This document shows, piece after piece, positions 8,092-17,331 of a stretch of 64,000 nt of DNA (its first letter is position 1; every line of letters starts with the position of its first letter). The notes beneath the pieces are model-generated. The model saw only the letters and a program-made list of their open reading frames with translations. It was not told the DNA's origin and did not search any database. The stretch is from assembly GCA_963792445.1 (NCBI GenBank), contig CAWBWO010000005.1, positions 62,001-126,000 on the forward strand, given 5' to 3'. The DNA comes from Rummeliibacillus sp963792445 (GTDB lineage: Bacteria; Bacillota; Bacilli; Bacillales_A; Planococcaceae). A program made the position numbers and the translations under genes.

Positions 8092-9898
8092 CTTTTTCCC
8101 CCTTGGTTATTTGCAATTGGCCTAAATTGTCTAATTTTGCAAAAATATTAGTTTCTTTAGTATATAATGTGTGAGATTGTCTACCAACCTGTATAGTGGT
8201 ATTCTCTGAAACGTTATTTAATTTAATTTTACCTTTTTCAGATACCGAAATTTTCACATTAATACCCGCTTGATTTCCAACTTCATTAATACTTACACTA
8301 TCTTCAGCATGAATTTCTCCGCCACGAACATAACCATTTATAATTATATTTTTTTCAGCAAATAATTTAGAATTATATGCACCGTGACCAAATATTATAA
8401 TATCACCACTAGAATATAGTTTACTATTTTGAACAAAGCCTGCTTTTATAAAAGTAGGAGTTTCATCATCATTTCCACTTTTCATTGATAGATATAGTGT
8501 TTCTGCTTGTTTTGCAATTTTTGTAATATCTTCTTCGGATTTTAAGGTAGATACCTGTAAAGTAATAAAGTCTTTATACAATATATTTGCAAATTCTAGC
8601 CATTCTGCTTCAAGTAATGTAGAGTGTTCTCTAATCTTTTCCACTATTTCTGAAACTAAAGGCAGAAAGTTTTTAAATTTACTATTACAAAGAATCTTTA
8701 TTAATGGCCCCAAACCTGTGATATGTAATGAGTTTACTTTAAATGCCGATACTTGAGATAATTGCCTTAAAGCTGTAGACATTTTTTTTAATTCAATAGA
8801 TAGATGCATGAGTGATTTTGAGAGTTTAATTTTAACAAGACTATTATCTCCAGCTGTTAAGCTGCTTCCAACGACATTCTTTTGAACGATAATTGATCTT
8901 CCGGACAAAACCTTAGCTCTGTATGTATTGTTCTGCACTAAGATGTTTCCTCTTGCTTCTACGATCATGCTATCCTCAATAGATCCTTTTATTTCAACTG
9001 CACCTAAGTAATGGACGTTCCCAGTTTCAAGAGTAACTTCCTTAAAGGTTAATTTAGGAACAACAGAAACAATAGCAGATTTACCGTTAATTTTAACATC
9101 GGGATGCCCTGTTTCAGTGGCGACTACTTTTGAATCATTTACTATAAGTACCCCTGTTCCTGCTCTTACATGCAGAGGGTCTACTGTTTCTGGATGGATT
9201 GTACTACCTGTTACAGTAATACCTGCTTTTCCTTTAATCGGTGGAATTACTTCTCCAATTATTTGACCATGATTAACAGATGGGAATTCTTTTGTTTCTC
9301 TAAAATCTACAGAACCATCATAACGTTCTTTCACATAACTCTTTATATCTAGATCATTCGTAGGTTTAAAAGAACCATTTTTCCCTTTTGTTGGTGGTGT
9401 TCCGTTAGCAATAAGGAAGGTTCCGTCCGTTCCTGAAGCACATGCTTTGCTAATAGCCGAATAGTCTATCCCATGTACAATACTTAAATCAGTAAGCTTT
9501 TTTAAAACTGCAGCTGCATCAATAGAAATTGGGGTGCGAAATTCTTCTACTTCTAAGCGAATAAAACTGCTAGGTTTTTTATCTTTTAGAATACGACTTA
9601 TTTTAACACCCGCTTTAACTGTTAAATACGCCTCTAATCGGTCATCACTTATCCTAATTTCCCAGGAGGGAGCTATTTCTTCGTTTAAAATTTCAATTTT
9701 AATTACATCTGTTTCACATATAACATCGGTTGAATTTAATATTTTACCATTCTTGTATACATGTAACCCTTTCGTCGGCTCGATTAATGGATATTTATTT
9801 AACGCATCTTTACAAAATACTTTCCCATTTAATATCCAAGCTTTCCCCTCTAAGTCGTCCTGTATAGATAAATCGTTGGTACTAGGGCACAATACCAT
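8078..9898 (-). CDS. FapA/DUF342-family polymer-forming protein
   Basis: A 606-residue DUF342 (flagellar assembly protein A, FapA) protein. The conserved N-terminal half has DGTFLIANGTPPTKGKNG near residue 155 and GEVIPPIKGKAGITVTG near 211. After it come a right-handed parallel beta-helix region (VEIKGSIEDSMIVEARGNI, then KNVVGSSL), a helical insertion (about 360-480) and a last helix part (SGDIIIFGHGAYNSKLFAEK). The ATG at 9898 has no ribosome site. The upstream Jag_N gene ends in ...GIVP and this frame continues PSTNDLSIQ, so removing one C at CCC (about 9891) would fuse the two into a Jag_N-FapA protein, a known arrangement. Its role next to a partner-switching set is unknown. Confidence 0.8.
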   Translation of the reverse strand: MVLCPSTNDLSIQDDLEGKAWILNGKVFCKDALNKYPLIEPTKGLHVYKNGKILNSTDVICETDVIKIEILNEEIAPSWEIRISDDRLEAYLTVKAGVKISRILKDKKPSSFIRLEVEEFRTPISIDAAAVLKKLTDLSIVHGIDYSAISKACASGTDGTFLIANGTPPTKGKNGSFKPTNDLDIKSYVKERYDGSVDFRETKEFPSVNHGQIIGEVIPPIKGKAGITVTGSTIHPETVDPLHVRAGTGVLIVNDSKVVATETGHPDVKINGKSAIVSVVPKLTFKEVTLETGNVHYLGAVEIKGSIEDSMIVEARGNILVQNNTYRAKVLSGRSIIVQKNVVGSSLTAGDNSLVKIKLSKSLMHLSIELKKMSTALRQLSQVSAFKVNSLHITGLGPLIKILCNSKFKNFLPLVSEIVEKIREHSTLLEAEWLEFANILYKDFITLQVSTLKSEEDITKIAKQAETLYLSMKSGNDDETPTFIKAGFVQNSKLYSSGDIIIFGHGAYNSKLFAEKNIIINGYVRGGEIHAEDSVSINEVGNQAGINVKISVSEKGKIKLNNVSENTTIQVGRQSHTLYTKETNIFAKLDNLGQLQITKGEKDVQL

Positions 9899-10115
9899 TC
9901 TTTTGTTCGCTGATTTCTTTTGAAAAAAGCTCTTCAGTATTTTCTTTTACTGTGACCCTCACCACTGCCTGTTTTGATATTAAACCTAGAAATCCTTTCT
10001 CTCCTTGACTTAATATCTCGATATCAACTTCGGACTGCTTTTTATCTAATAGATTTAAAGCCAAATTCAAGGCTTCTTTTACTGTTTTACCTTTGGAAGT
10101 AATAGTTTCCCCCAT
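9882..10115 (-). CDS. Jag_N-domain protein (probable N-terminus of the FapA-like protein)
   Basis: 77 residues matching the Jag N-terminal domain: GKTVKEALNLALNLLDKKQ, then DIEILSQGEKGFLG, then VRVTV. This domain also occurs at the N-terminus of FapA-family proteins. It has a strong ribosome site (AAAGGAGG) before ATG 10115. It overlaps the FapA gene by 17 bp in another frame, most simply explained by one extra C in a CCC run. Confidence 0.75.
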   Translation of the reverse strand: MGETITSKGKTVKEALNLALNLLDKKQSEVDIEILSQGEKGFLGLISKQAVVRVTVKENTEELFSKEISEQKNGIVP

Positions 10116-10147
10116 AGAAATTTTTCCTCCTTTCTAGAAGTTTCTAC

Positions 10148-10978
10148 CTACAATAATGGAGCATTAAAACTAGAAATATCTGTGCTTTCTTTTCCTACTT
10201 TTAAAATAACCATGGTAATGTCATCTTTTTGGGGCATTCCTTGAGTAAAATTATTGATATTGTTTAATACGGAAGTTTCAATTTCTTTTACTTCTTTTAA
10301 TACGACAGATTTTAATAGTTTTTCTAATCGATCTTTTTTATACATCTCACCATCTGCATTTATAGCTTCTACTATTCCATCCGTGTATAAGAAAATTAAA
10401 TCGCCCTCAAATAATGTAATACTTTCTTCTTTATATACTTGGTTCGGTAGCCCTCCAAGCATTATCCCTTTTACAGTTGGTAACTCTACCTTTTCTTTTC
10501 TTTCGTTAATGACTTCTGGTAATAAATGTCCTGCATTGGCATAAGAAAATGTACTTGTAATAGGATCCCAATCGGCGCAGAACACAGTTACAAATGAGTT
10601 TAGACTTCTTAAATCGGAATAAATAGCATTATTCATTGCAGTTAATGTTTCACCGGGTCCCTTAGTAGATTCAGCTGCTGAACGAAAAGCGCCCCTAGTC
10701 AAAATCATCAACATAGCTGCAGGAATGCCTTTCCCCATAACATCCCCTATAACAATTCGAAGTTTTCCGTTTGGTAGAGGATAAAAATCAAAATAATCTC
10801 CTCCTATTAACCTTGCAGGGATAGATATTCCGGATACTTCACCTTTTTCTAAAGTGGGTTTTTCACCATTTAACAACTTTGTTTGAATATTCTTCGCTAA
10901 ATTAATTTCACGTTCCAGTGTTAAATTTTGTGTTTCGAATGCATTGTTATGTGACTGAATCATTTCACGTTTATACAT
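10148..10978 (-). CDS. RsbU/SpoIIE-like PP2C serine phosphatase
   Basis: About 276 residues. A short N-terminal coiled coil (to about residue 35) leads into a PP2C-type phosphatase domain beginning LAKNIQTKLL. Metal-binding and core motifs are IGGDYFDFYPL, IGDVMGKGIPAAMLM, ANAGHLLP, FLYTDGIVEAIN and KDDITMVILKV. In partner switching such enzymes dephosphorylate STAS proteins. It lacks its own sensor domain, but the membrane HAMP protein two genes upstream could supply it. The STAS gene upstream (10984-11298) ends in GGCGAGGTGTGATG, so the ribosome site lies inside that gene and translation is probably coupled. Confidence 0.88.
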   Translation of the reverse strand: MYKREMIQSHNNAFETQNLTLEREINLAKNIQTKLLNGEKPTLEKGEVSGISIPARLIGGDYFDFYPLPNGKLRIVIGDVMGKGIPAAMLMILTRGAFRSAAESTKGPGETLTAMNNAIYSDLRSLNSFVTVFCADWDPITSTFSYANAGHLLPEVINERKEKVELPTVKGIMLGGLPNQVYKEESITLFEGDLIFLYTDGIVEAINADGEMYKKDRLEKLLKSVVLKEVKEIETSVLNNINNFTQGMPQKDDITMVILKVGKESTDISSFNAPLL

Positions 10979-10983
10979 GATCA

Positions 10984-11298
10984 TCACACCTCGCCTAATA
11001 AGGATTGTTTAATTTTAAAGACACCTATTGTTTCAAGTAAGTCCTTAGTTTCGTCAGACATTCCACAAAAGTTAACTTTTAAATTAAGGTTACTTGCAGC
11101 ATGCAAAATCGACAAGATCGCACCAATTCCTGTCGAATCTATAAATTCCAATTCAGAAAAGTCTATATCTATCTCCTTTATAAACTCATTTATGTCGTTT
11201 ACAAAATTAAAAGAATCAACTGTTGAAAAATCGAGAATTCCTTTCAATTTGTAAACTTGCTTTGTACCCTCTACACTACTATCAACGGTTAATTCCAT
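10984..11298 (-). CDS. STAS-domain protein
   Basis: 104-residue STAS domain of the anti-sigma-factor-antagonist type, with FIDSTGIGAIL carrying the phospho-acceptor serine (about residue 53) and a C-terminal helix ending in IKQSLLGEV. I start it at ATG 11298, 8 bases after AGGAG; an ATG three codons upstream is too close. It sits between the membrane sensor and the phosphatase. It differs from the second STAS protein (7774-8091), so the operon has two switch proteins, possibly one per partner. Confidence 0.85.
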   Translation of the reverse strand: MELTVDSSVEGTKQVYKLKGILDFSTVDSFNFVNDINEFIKEIDIDFSELEFIDSTGIGAILSILHAASNLNLKVNFCGMSDETKDLLETIGVFKIKQSLLGEV

Positions 11299-11309
11299 TA
11301 CATACACTC

Positions 11310-12911
11310 CTATTTCAATTTAAACTTATACATATTTTCAAATAGTTTACCTGATATTTCGGAAAGCTCAGCAGATTGAGTTTGTAGAGATTTCAACAAA
11401 TCAGATAACGTAATCGTAATATCTGTTGTTGATTCTGAATGATTATTCGATATGTTTCGTACATGTTCAATTCTAGAGAGAATGGTTTCCATATCTCCAG
11501 TCTTCATCTCTGGTAAAGTGTGCATTTTCTCTTCTAACATGTCTAAAAAGTCTGATATTTCAAAAGCATCATGACGGGAATTCGATGTAATATCGATGGA
11601 TAAAGCGTACATTTTTTCTACTGATTCATCAGCTTCAGCTTTTAGTACTAATGACAGGTTTTGTACTTTCTCTGCTTCCTTCGTTGTTTCTTTTAAAACA
11701 TTATTTAATGAATTAGTCATATGATTCGTGCTTGCTGATAAATCTGCTAATTCTCCTTTTTCAATGACTTCACTTTGAGCAGTAAAATCACCATGCTCTA
11801 ACCGTTTGATTTGAGTAATAATTGCTTGAATGTTTCTATAGATAGAGCTAAAGAATCGAGTCGACAAAATAAACAATGCTAATAAGGAAATGAAACTTGT
11901 TAAGAGCAGTAATTTTGCAATATTTAAAAATGGCTCACTCATTAACGTATAGTCTAAGGCAATATATGTAACCTGGCCATTTTTCATCGGGATGAATACC
12001 TTATTAATTTTTGTTGAATCTTTTTCTATAATATAAGCTACGCTTTTAGGTTTTTTTGCTAAAGAAATTAATGTTTTTTCGTCTTTTTTATCAAATAGAT
12101 TAAATTCTCCATACACAACCTTTTTCAATGGTGGGTATAAGTTTTGAGCTAACTTAGGGTTTGCATATACACGTGGATCTAACACAGCTACTTCTTTAGC
12201 GTATGCATTTGTATTAAGTACATTTTCAATCCATGAATTAGGTCCAACTTTTTCTGTAAAATGGTATACCTCGTTTGCCTGTATGTATGGATTAATCACA
12301 TAATTTTGACCTTTCCCATGATAATATGCATATTTATAAAATGTTGGTTTTTCATTTGAACCAGATTGGGAACTGTATAAAACGATTGTATTTTGGTCTG
12401 TATAACTTTCTGTTTTCTTAACAATTTTCTCCCTATTTAATAAATTGATTAAATTAATGAACCCTGGATTATCAGGCCCTAATATTTTCTTGAAACCGAA
12501 TCCAATATCACTAGGAGAAGTTGATTTTGCTCCAACTAAATCATTGTCTTTTCCAACAAATAAGGTTATTCCTGAAATACCAAACTCCTTGCTTATTTTT
12601 AGCAATTCTTCGTTACTAATTTCATCAACTGTTTTTGAACCTAAACGGTCACTTATACGTTCTGCAATTACTTTTAATTTTAGGTCTAATTGATTTTCGA
12701 TAGCTCCTGACGCGGTATCTGTTTCTTTGATTCCTTGCTCTATACTATGAGCAATTTTTGTCGCTTCTTCATTTACATTAGATTTAATCTGCATGCTAAG
12801 ATAGTAGTACTGAAATGCACCAGATAATCCTGATATAATAATGAGAACTATGAGCATTCTTTGAACAAACTGCCGCTTTAAAGTGTTCTTTTTGTATTTT
12901 ATTTTTGTCAT
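11310..12911 (-). CDS. HAMP-domain membrane sensor without a catalytic domain
   Basis: 533 residues. A first membrane helix (about residues 15-35), an extracellular double-Cache-like region of roughly 290 residues (SIEQGIKE..., ITLFVGKD..., FIPMKNGQVTYIALDY) and a second membrane helix near residue 335-358. A HAMP domain follows (FFSSIYRNIQAIITQIKRLE...GELADLSASTN), then a long coiled coil. There is no kinase, GGDEF, phosphatase or intact chemoreceptor hairpin after HAMP, so the output must be in trans, most likely the PP2C or STAS proteins encoded next. RsbU-type proteins often carry HAMP and PP2C in one chain, and here they look split. Start chosen at ATG 12911. Confidence 0.8.
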   Translation of the reverse strand: MTKIKYKKNTLKRQFVQRMLIVLIIISGLSGAFQYYYLSMQIKSNVNEEATKIAHSIEQGIKETDTASGAIENQLDLKLKVIAERISDRLGSKTVDEISNEELLKISKEFGISGITLFVGKDNDLVGAKSTSPSDIGFGFKKILGPDNPGFINLINLLNREKIVKKTESYTDQNTIVLYSSQSGSNEKPTFYKYAYYHGKGQNYVINPYIQANEVYHFTEKVGPNSWIENVLNTNAYAKEVAVLDPRVYANPKLAQNLYPPLKKVVYGEFNLFDKKDEKTLISLAKKPKSVAYIIEKDSTKINKVFIPMKNGQVTYIALDYTLMSEPFLNIAKLLLLTSFISLLALFILSTRFFSSIYRNIQAIITQIKRLEHGDFTAQSEVIEKGELADLSASTNHMTNSLNNVLKETTKEAEKVQNLSLVLKAEADESVEKMYALSIDITSNSRHDAFEISDFLDMLEEKMHTLPEMKTGDMETILSRIEHVRNISNNHSESTTDITITLSDLLKSLQTQSAELSEISGKLFENMYKFKLK

Positions 12912-12930
12912 AATATCTTCTTCACCCAAC

Positions 12931-14362
12931 TTAATCCAACATAGATTTTAATTTTAATTTATCAATTTTACTTTGCCTTATAGGTAACTCATTTAAGAAA
13001 ATAACCTTATCTGGGATTTTATATGCTGAGATTTTCCCCTTACAGTGCGAACGGATATCAGCAGATGTCAATTCTTTGGCTACTATAAAAGCGATTACTT
13101 CTTCACCATAAATATCATGCGGAGCACCTAATACAGCTACATTTTCCACCCCTTTTAACGTTGAAATTGTTAACTCTACCTCACTTGGAATAACTTGCTG
13201 GCCCCCTTTTTTAATTAAGTCCTTTTTTCTACCTACGATATTAAATGTCGTTTCATCAAGAAACTCAACTAAATCACCTGTTTTGTACCATCCTTTGGCA
13301 AACACTTCATCTGTTAGGTTCGAGTTATTATAGTACTCAGTGAAAAGGGCACCCGTTTTAACGTATAGCTCACCGTCAACTACTTTACCTTCTGCACCTT
13401 CTACTAATGTATGTTCCTCGCCCTCATTAAGATTTGCATTAGCGATTGCACCTGTTTCTGAACTACCATACTGTGAAATAAATCTGCAAGATTCCATCAA
13501 GGGAAATGAGTTTTTAAAGTTCTCCGGAATTCTTTCACCTATTAAGCAAACTAACTCTATATTTTTAAGTATTGCTGGGTTTAAGTGTTTTGCAAATGAA
13601 TAGATTGCTTTAAATATCGACGGAGTAGTTACAATTTTATTGCAGTTTGTTTTTTCCATTAATTTAATGATTGTTGGTAAATTAAATTCATTTGGAATTA
13701 TTGCGTTAGCCCCACCTTTTATAACGATATTCATGGATTGTAAACCAAATATTGTACTTGTGGAGGTATAGACCAAAAAATTATCTGAACTTTTTAACTC
13801 AAAGAAATCTGTAATATGCTTAAATGCATAATCAAATGAATTGTCACTAAAGACTAAACCCTTCGGTGTTCCTGTACTACCTGATGTACAACAAATATAA
13901 TTGGATCTCGCAGGTTCTAAAAATTTTTCTAAGCCATTATAAAGCGTAGGATTCCAAACCGCACAACTATCAGATGTGTATAGTAAAGTTTGTGTTTCTT
14001 TTTCTTTTGCCCATTCTTTAAATAAGTCAGCAAAATTAAACCCATTATGTTGATTAACAGAAAAAATAATATGTGGATCAAGAAAATTTAAAATTTTAAA
14101 TAAATCATCTTGTCTAAATTGCCAATTTAAAGGAACAACAGTACCACCTAATTTATTGATGGTTATTACTAGTGGGATAAATTCTTGAATAGCAGGTACT
14201 AGTAGGGCTACACGCTTACCTTCTATTTTATGGGGCGTTAGCATTTCTTCATATTTTTTTTCAATTATTAATAAATCTCCTGCTGTATAGCTATCTGTTA
14301 AGGTAGTTAATAGATAATGTCTCTAAATCTAAGTTTGGAAATACTCTATCAATTAGTTTCAT
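12931..14362 (-). pseudogene. AMP-forming acyl/aryl ligase (ANL superfamily), frameshifted near its start
   Basis: Adenylating enzyme. Core motifs: YICCTSGSTGTPKGL (phosphate loop), SQYGSSETGA, ELYVKTGALF, WYKTGDLVEF and the C-terminal GRKKDLIKKGGQQV and KISAYKIPDKV lysine motifs, so the catalytic parts look complete. The long frame begins at 14244, but a better start lies at ATG 14362. The first 20 codons (MKLIDRVFPNLDLETLSINYL) lead, after one frame change near 14300, into SYTAGDLLIIEKKYEEMLTP, giving about 475 residues. That start overlaps the acyl-carrier gene by 14 bp. It probably activates an acid and loads it on the neighbouring carrier protein. The substrate cannot be read from the sequence. 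Confidence 0.8.
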
Positions 14363-14588
14363 TCTTTACCCTACTTTCTACTACTTCAAAAAGACCACCA
14401 ACAGTTTGTATTTTTTCTGTGTTCTGTATAAATGCCTCGAAAGGAATTCCGTAGTACTCTGCCACGCGGATTACAAAATTCACCATCTGAAGCGAATCAA
14501 TCTCTAATTCTTCTTTAAAGATTGTAGTTTTTAATACAGGTACAGATTCTATCTCCATTATTTCGAATATTGTTTTGCGTAAATTCAC
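14349..14588 (-). CDS. Acyl carrier protein
   Basis: 79 residues. The phosphopantetheine serine is in the motif EIDSLQMVNFVIRVAEYYG (Ser about 32), followed by the third and fourth helices. It resembles discrete D-alanyl/acyl carrier proteins that pair with an ANL ligase, and such a ligase follows directly. Start GTG at 14588 overlaps the previous stop (TAGTG), so translation is coupled. It is not next to fatty-acid synthesis genes, so a dedicated pathway role is likely. Confidence 0.88.
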   Translation of the reverse strand: MNLRKTIFEIMEIESVPVLKTTIFKEELEIDSLQMVNFVIRVAEYYGIPFEAFIQNTEKIQTVGGLFEVVESRVKNETN

Positions 14589-15667
14589 TAAATAGCATTA
14601 ATATTTTCTCCTTTAAGCCATCTAATAGTTCTTTGTCTTAATTCTGGCAACTTGAAATTACAGCAATGTCCTTCATTTTCATATGTGATAAACCTTTTTT
14701 CTGAGGAAAGCTGAAAAAATAAATCTAATAAGTCTTTTTCATCCACCATTACATCTTGTTTACCATGAAATACTAAAATATTATTTACTTTTTGCAAATC
14801 CTTAAGATTTGGCAAAAAGCCTTTATTAAAATCCTCTAACATATTAGACAATCGTGTTTTAAAGTAATCAGGCATTTTGATATCGGGCTTTGGTGCAGGG
14901 CTAACAGATATTATTTTTGCAACTAGAGGATGTTTTCCCCCTTCTATTGCCCATGTACCACCAGAACTGGTTCCAAATAAATGAATTGGTAATCCTGAAA
15001 ATTCATCTGATGCAAACTCAATAACCCCATCTAAGAAAGAAGCCCAACTCGATTGGTCTGCTTTATGCATATTGAATAAGAGTGTTTCGCCTTGTCCGGG
15101 TCCATCAAAACTAATTACGACAAAACCTGCTTTTGCAAAATCATCTTCATATGTAAATAATTCTTCTTTTGTTGAATCAATTGGATTAACAATTATAATG
15201 ATGCCTAATATCGTACTTTTTGGTTTTCGAACCCTTCCAAAATATTCCTCTTTATTTATTTGCAAAGTATACTTCATTATGCTGTCAGTTGATATTTTAT
15301 CTGCATCTTCAAACATAAGTAAACATTGATTGTACCATGATAATTTAGAAATCATAGGTTTTGGAAATACCCATTGGATTATGTTGTAATATAATCCTGA
15401 AAGACGATAATGCTGCTCCGCCTCTGTAAAGTCATGTTTAAGGCAATATGTTTCTGCAGTATCTGAATGATATTTTGCCCTGTTCTCAAATACTTCTATC
15501 CATCCGTCTAAATTAGATAGTTTTGTACGATTCTCTTGTATTAACTCTTTTTCTATTCCATGAGCAATCCATCTATCCCAAAAGCCGTCTTGTAATATGC
15601 TTGATATTATTGTTTGTTGAATAGTTTTAGCTGTATCGTTTTTTTCCTTTTGATTATTTAGTACCAT
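14588..15667 (-). CDS. Alpha/beta hydrolase (FrsA/esterase-like)
   Basis: About 359 residues. The N-terminal 150 residues are helical (GFWDRWIAHGIEKE..., AEQHYRLSGLYYNIIQW), followed by an alpha/beta hydrolase core. VISFDGPGQGET is the strand/oxyanion segment, LFGTSSGGTWA the nucleophile elbow (Ser), VFHGKQDVMVDEKD the acid and YENEGHCCNF the histidine. The helical N-terminal cap recalls FrsA and C-C-bond hydrolases of the dihydropseudooxynicotine type. I start at ATG 15667 because GAAGGTGA precedes it by 6 bases; the longer frame from 15685 overlaps the HATPase by 32 bp. Next to a carrier protein and ligase, it might release or edit a thioester product. Confidence 0.75.
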   Translation of the reverse strand: MVLNNQKEKNDTAKTIQQTIISSILQDGFWDRWIAHGIEKELIQENRTKLSNLDGWIEVFENRAKYHSDTAETYCLKHDFTEAEQHYRLSGLYYNIIQWVFPKPMISKLSWYNQCLLMFEDADKISTDSIMKYTLQINKEEYFGRVRKPKSTILGIIIIVNPIDSTKEELFTYEDDFAKAGFVVISFDGPGQGETLLFNMHKADQSSWASFLDGVIEFASDEFSGLPIHLFGTSSGGTWAIEGGKHPLVAKIISVSPAPKPDIKMPDYFKTRLSNMLEDFNKGFLPNLKDLQKVNNILVFHGKQDVMVDEKDLLDLFFQLSSEKRFITYENEGHCCNFKLPELRQRTIRWLKGENINAI

Positions 15668-16586
15668 CTTTTTCACCTTCTTCACTTTTTAAAACTAATA
15701 CAATACTAGAGCCTGTCGAAGATGTTTTTAACAATACTCGTTTTGCTAGTTTCAACATTAATGTAAATCCTTGTCCTAAAGACTTTTTAGTAGAATAACC
15801 TTCCGTTAAAATAGTGTATGGCAAAATTTCCAAAGGAAACCCATTTCCCTTATCCTCAATGATGACATTTAATGATTTCTCAGCTTGAATTATGACAAGT
15901 CTACCGTCTTTAGCATGTTTCAATATATTCGTAATGGCCTCAGAAATGATTAATATATAACTTGAGACTTCACTTCTTTGTATTCCAATATTTTCTAAAC
16001 ATTCTTTTGCTTTATTTCTGACTTTTGGTATATCGTTCTTTTCTATTACAGGCTCATTACAAAGCGTTCGGCCAATTTTGTACATTTCTAGTTCATTTTC
16101 TTTTATCAAAAGAAACTTACGTTGACTTGTTGCATGGAGAACATCCCGATAGACTTCCCAAACTCGATCCTCCATGCTAAGTTCCTTAGCGTTAGGGGCT
16201 TTTTTGTTAAAATAAATGTTGTCATCTGATTTAATTAACTCATATATTTCTAGTAGATATTTGTGGTAGTTTGCTTCTAGCCGCATCATTTTAATATTAA
16301 AATAAACATCTTCATTGTTTTCAACCCAAGTAACAAGGCAATCTGCAAGATACAATAGATAGTCTTCTTGATTATCTAGATTAAGATTATTTAGGTCTTT
16401 GTTTAAAGCATTAATGATTAATCTACCACTATTACAACATTCTACCTTGGCAAGCTGCCCTAACTTATTTGCAATCCATCCAATTATCGAAACTCTTTGA
16501 TGCTTTTGTACAGAGTCAATAGTGGAAATTGCTTGAATTTCTTGTGTTTCTTTACCTCCGAGTAGTTTGCTTAATAGTGGATTCAT
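15654..16586 (-). CDS. HATPase-domain partner-switching kinase with a novel N-terminus
   Basis: About 310 residues. The last 130 residues are a GHKL ATPase of the RsbW/RsbT/SpoIIAB type: N box ISEAITNILKHA, G1 box IEDKGNGFP, G2 region STKKSLGQGFTLMLKLAKR. The first 180 residues (ANKLGQLAKVECC..., LADCLVTWVENNEDVYFN...) match nothing I recognise and may be a sensor or effector part. A sigma-factor-binding role is possible, but no sigma factor is encoded nearby, so the output is unknown. Start at ATG 16586 is supported by AAGGAG 11 bases upstream. Its stop overlaps the hydrolase start. Confidence 0.82.
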   Translation of the reverse strand: MNPLLSKLLGGKETQEIQAISTIDSVQKHQRVSIIGWIANKLGQLAKVECCNSGRLIINALNKDLNNLNLDNQEDYLLYLADCLVTWVENNEDVYFNIKMMRLEANYHKYLLEIYELIKSDDNIYFNKKAPNAKELSMEDRVWEVYRDVLHATSQRKFLLIKENELEMYKIGRTLCNEPVIEKNDIPKVRNKAKECLENIGIQRSEVSSYILIISEAITNILKHAKDGRLVIIQAEKSLNVIIEDKGNGFPLEILPYTILTEGYSTKKSLGQGFTLMLKLAKRVLLKTSSTGSSIVLVLKSEEGEKDGTK

Positions 16587-16605
16587 TCTTATATTCACTC
16601 CTTAA

Positions 16606-17331
16606 TCAAAGAATTCCTAAAGGAGGCGTTATAGTTACTTCATCAACCACTGCTCCATCCGGTTGGCATAGAATTGAAACAATATGTTTTGCAATTGTAT
16701 CCTGAGGAATCATTTTGGACTTATCAGGATGGTTATCGATAGTATCCCAAAATGGCGTATTGATTGATCCTGGAAGTACAGATGTGACATATACACCATG
16801 CTTTCTCAATTCTAATTGCATTACCTTCGATAATCCTAATAATCCAAATTTTGACGCGGAATAACCTGCTCCTCCTTCTAGTGCCGTGTTCCCTGCAATC
16901 GAATTTATATTGATAATTTGACCATGTTTGTTCTTTACCATATGATTGGCAAAATGTTTTGAAGTTAAAAAGGAACCTCTTAAATTAACAGAAATCATAC
17001 GGTCAAATTCCTCTGTTGATAATTCTAAGAATGAACTGAAGGAACCATATCCTGCACAATTGATTAGAGCATCTATTTTTCCAAGTTTTACTATCCCTTC
17101 AGAAAGAAACGCTACTATAGAATTCTCATCTTCAACATCTAACTGTTTAGAGACTACTCTACCTGGCATTAGGGAATGAGATAGATGATCTAAGTCATCT
17201 ATATTTCTTGATCCAATCAATAAATTTGCACCCATTGAGGAAAGAAGGGTAGCAGTTGCCCTACCAATCCCACTCGATGCCCCTGTTATAGCAATATTTT
17301 TATCTTTTAAATTATTTGTATTAAACATCAT
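16606..17331 (-). CDS. Short-chain dehydrogenase/reductase
   Basis: About 241 residues. Classical SDR features: the nucleotide motif ITGASSGIGRAT (about residue 12), NCAGYGS, the catalytic Ser of NINSIAG, Tyr and Lys in GYSASKFGLLG, then LPGSINTPF. It could be a pterin reductase comparable to sepiapterin reductase, since GTP cyclohydrolase and PTPS genes directly precede it. It could also be an acyl-carrier reductase serving the ACP downstream. The sequence alone does not decide. The ATG at 17331 lies inside the end of the PTPS gene, with AGGTGAAG as the ribosome site. Confidence 0.85.
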   Translation of the reverse strand: MMFNTNNLKDKNIAITGASSGIGRATATLLSSMGANLLIGSRNIDDLDHLSHSLMPGRVVSKQLDVEDENSIVAFLSEGIVKLGKIDALINCAGYGSFSSFLELSTEEFDRMISVNLRGSFLTSKHFANHMVKNKHGQIININSIAGNTALEGGAGYSASKFGLLGLSKVMQLELRKHGVYVTSVLPGSINTPFWDTIDNHPDKSKMIPQDTIAKHIVSILCQPDGAVVDEVTITPPLGIL

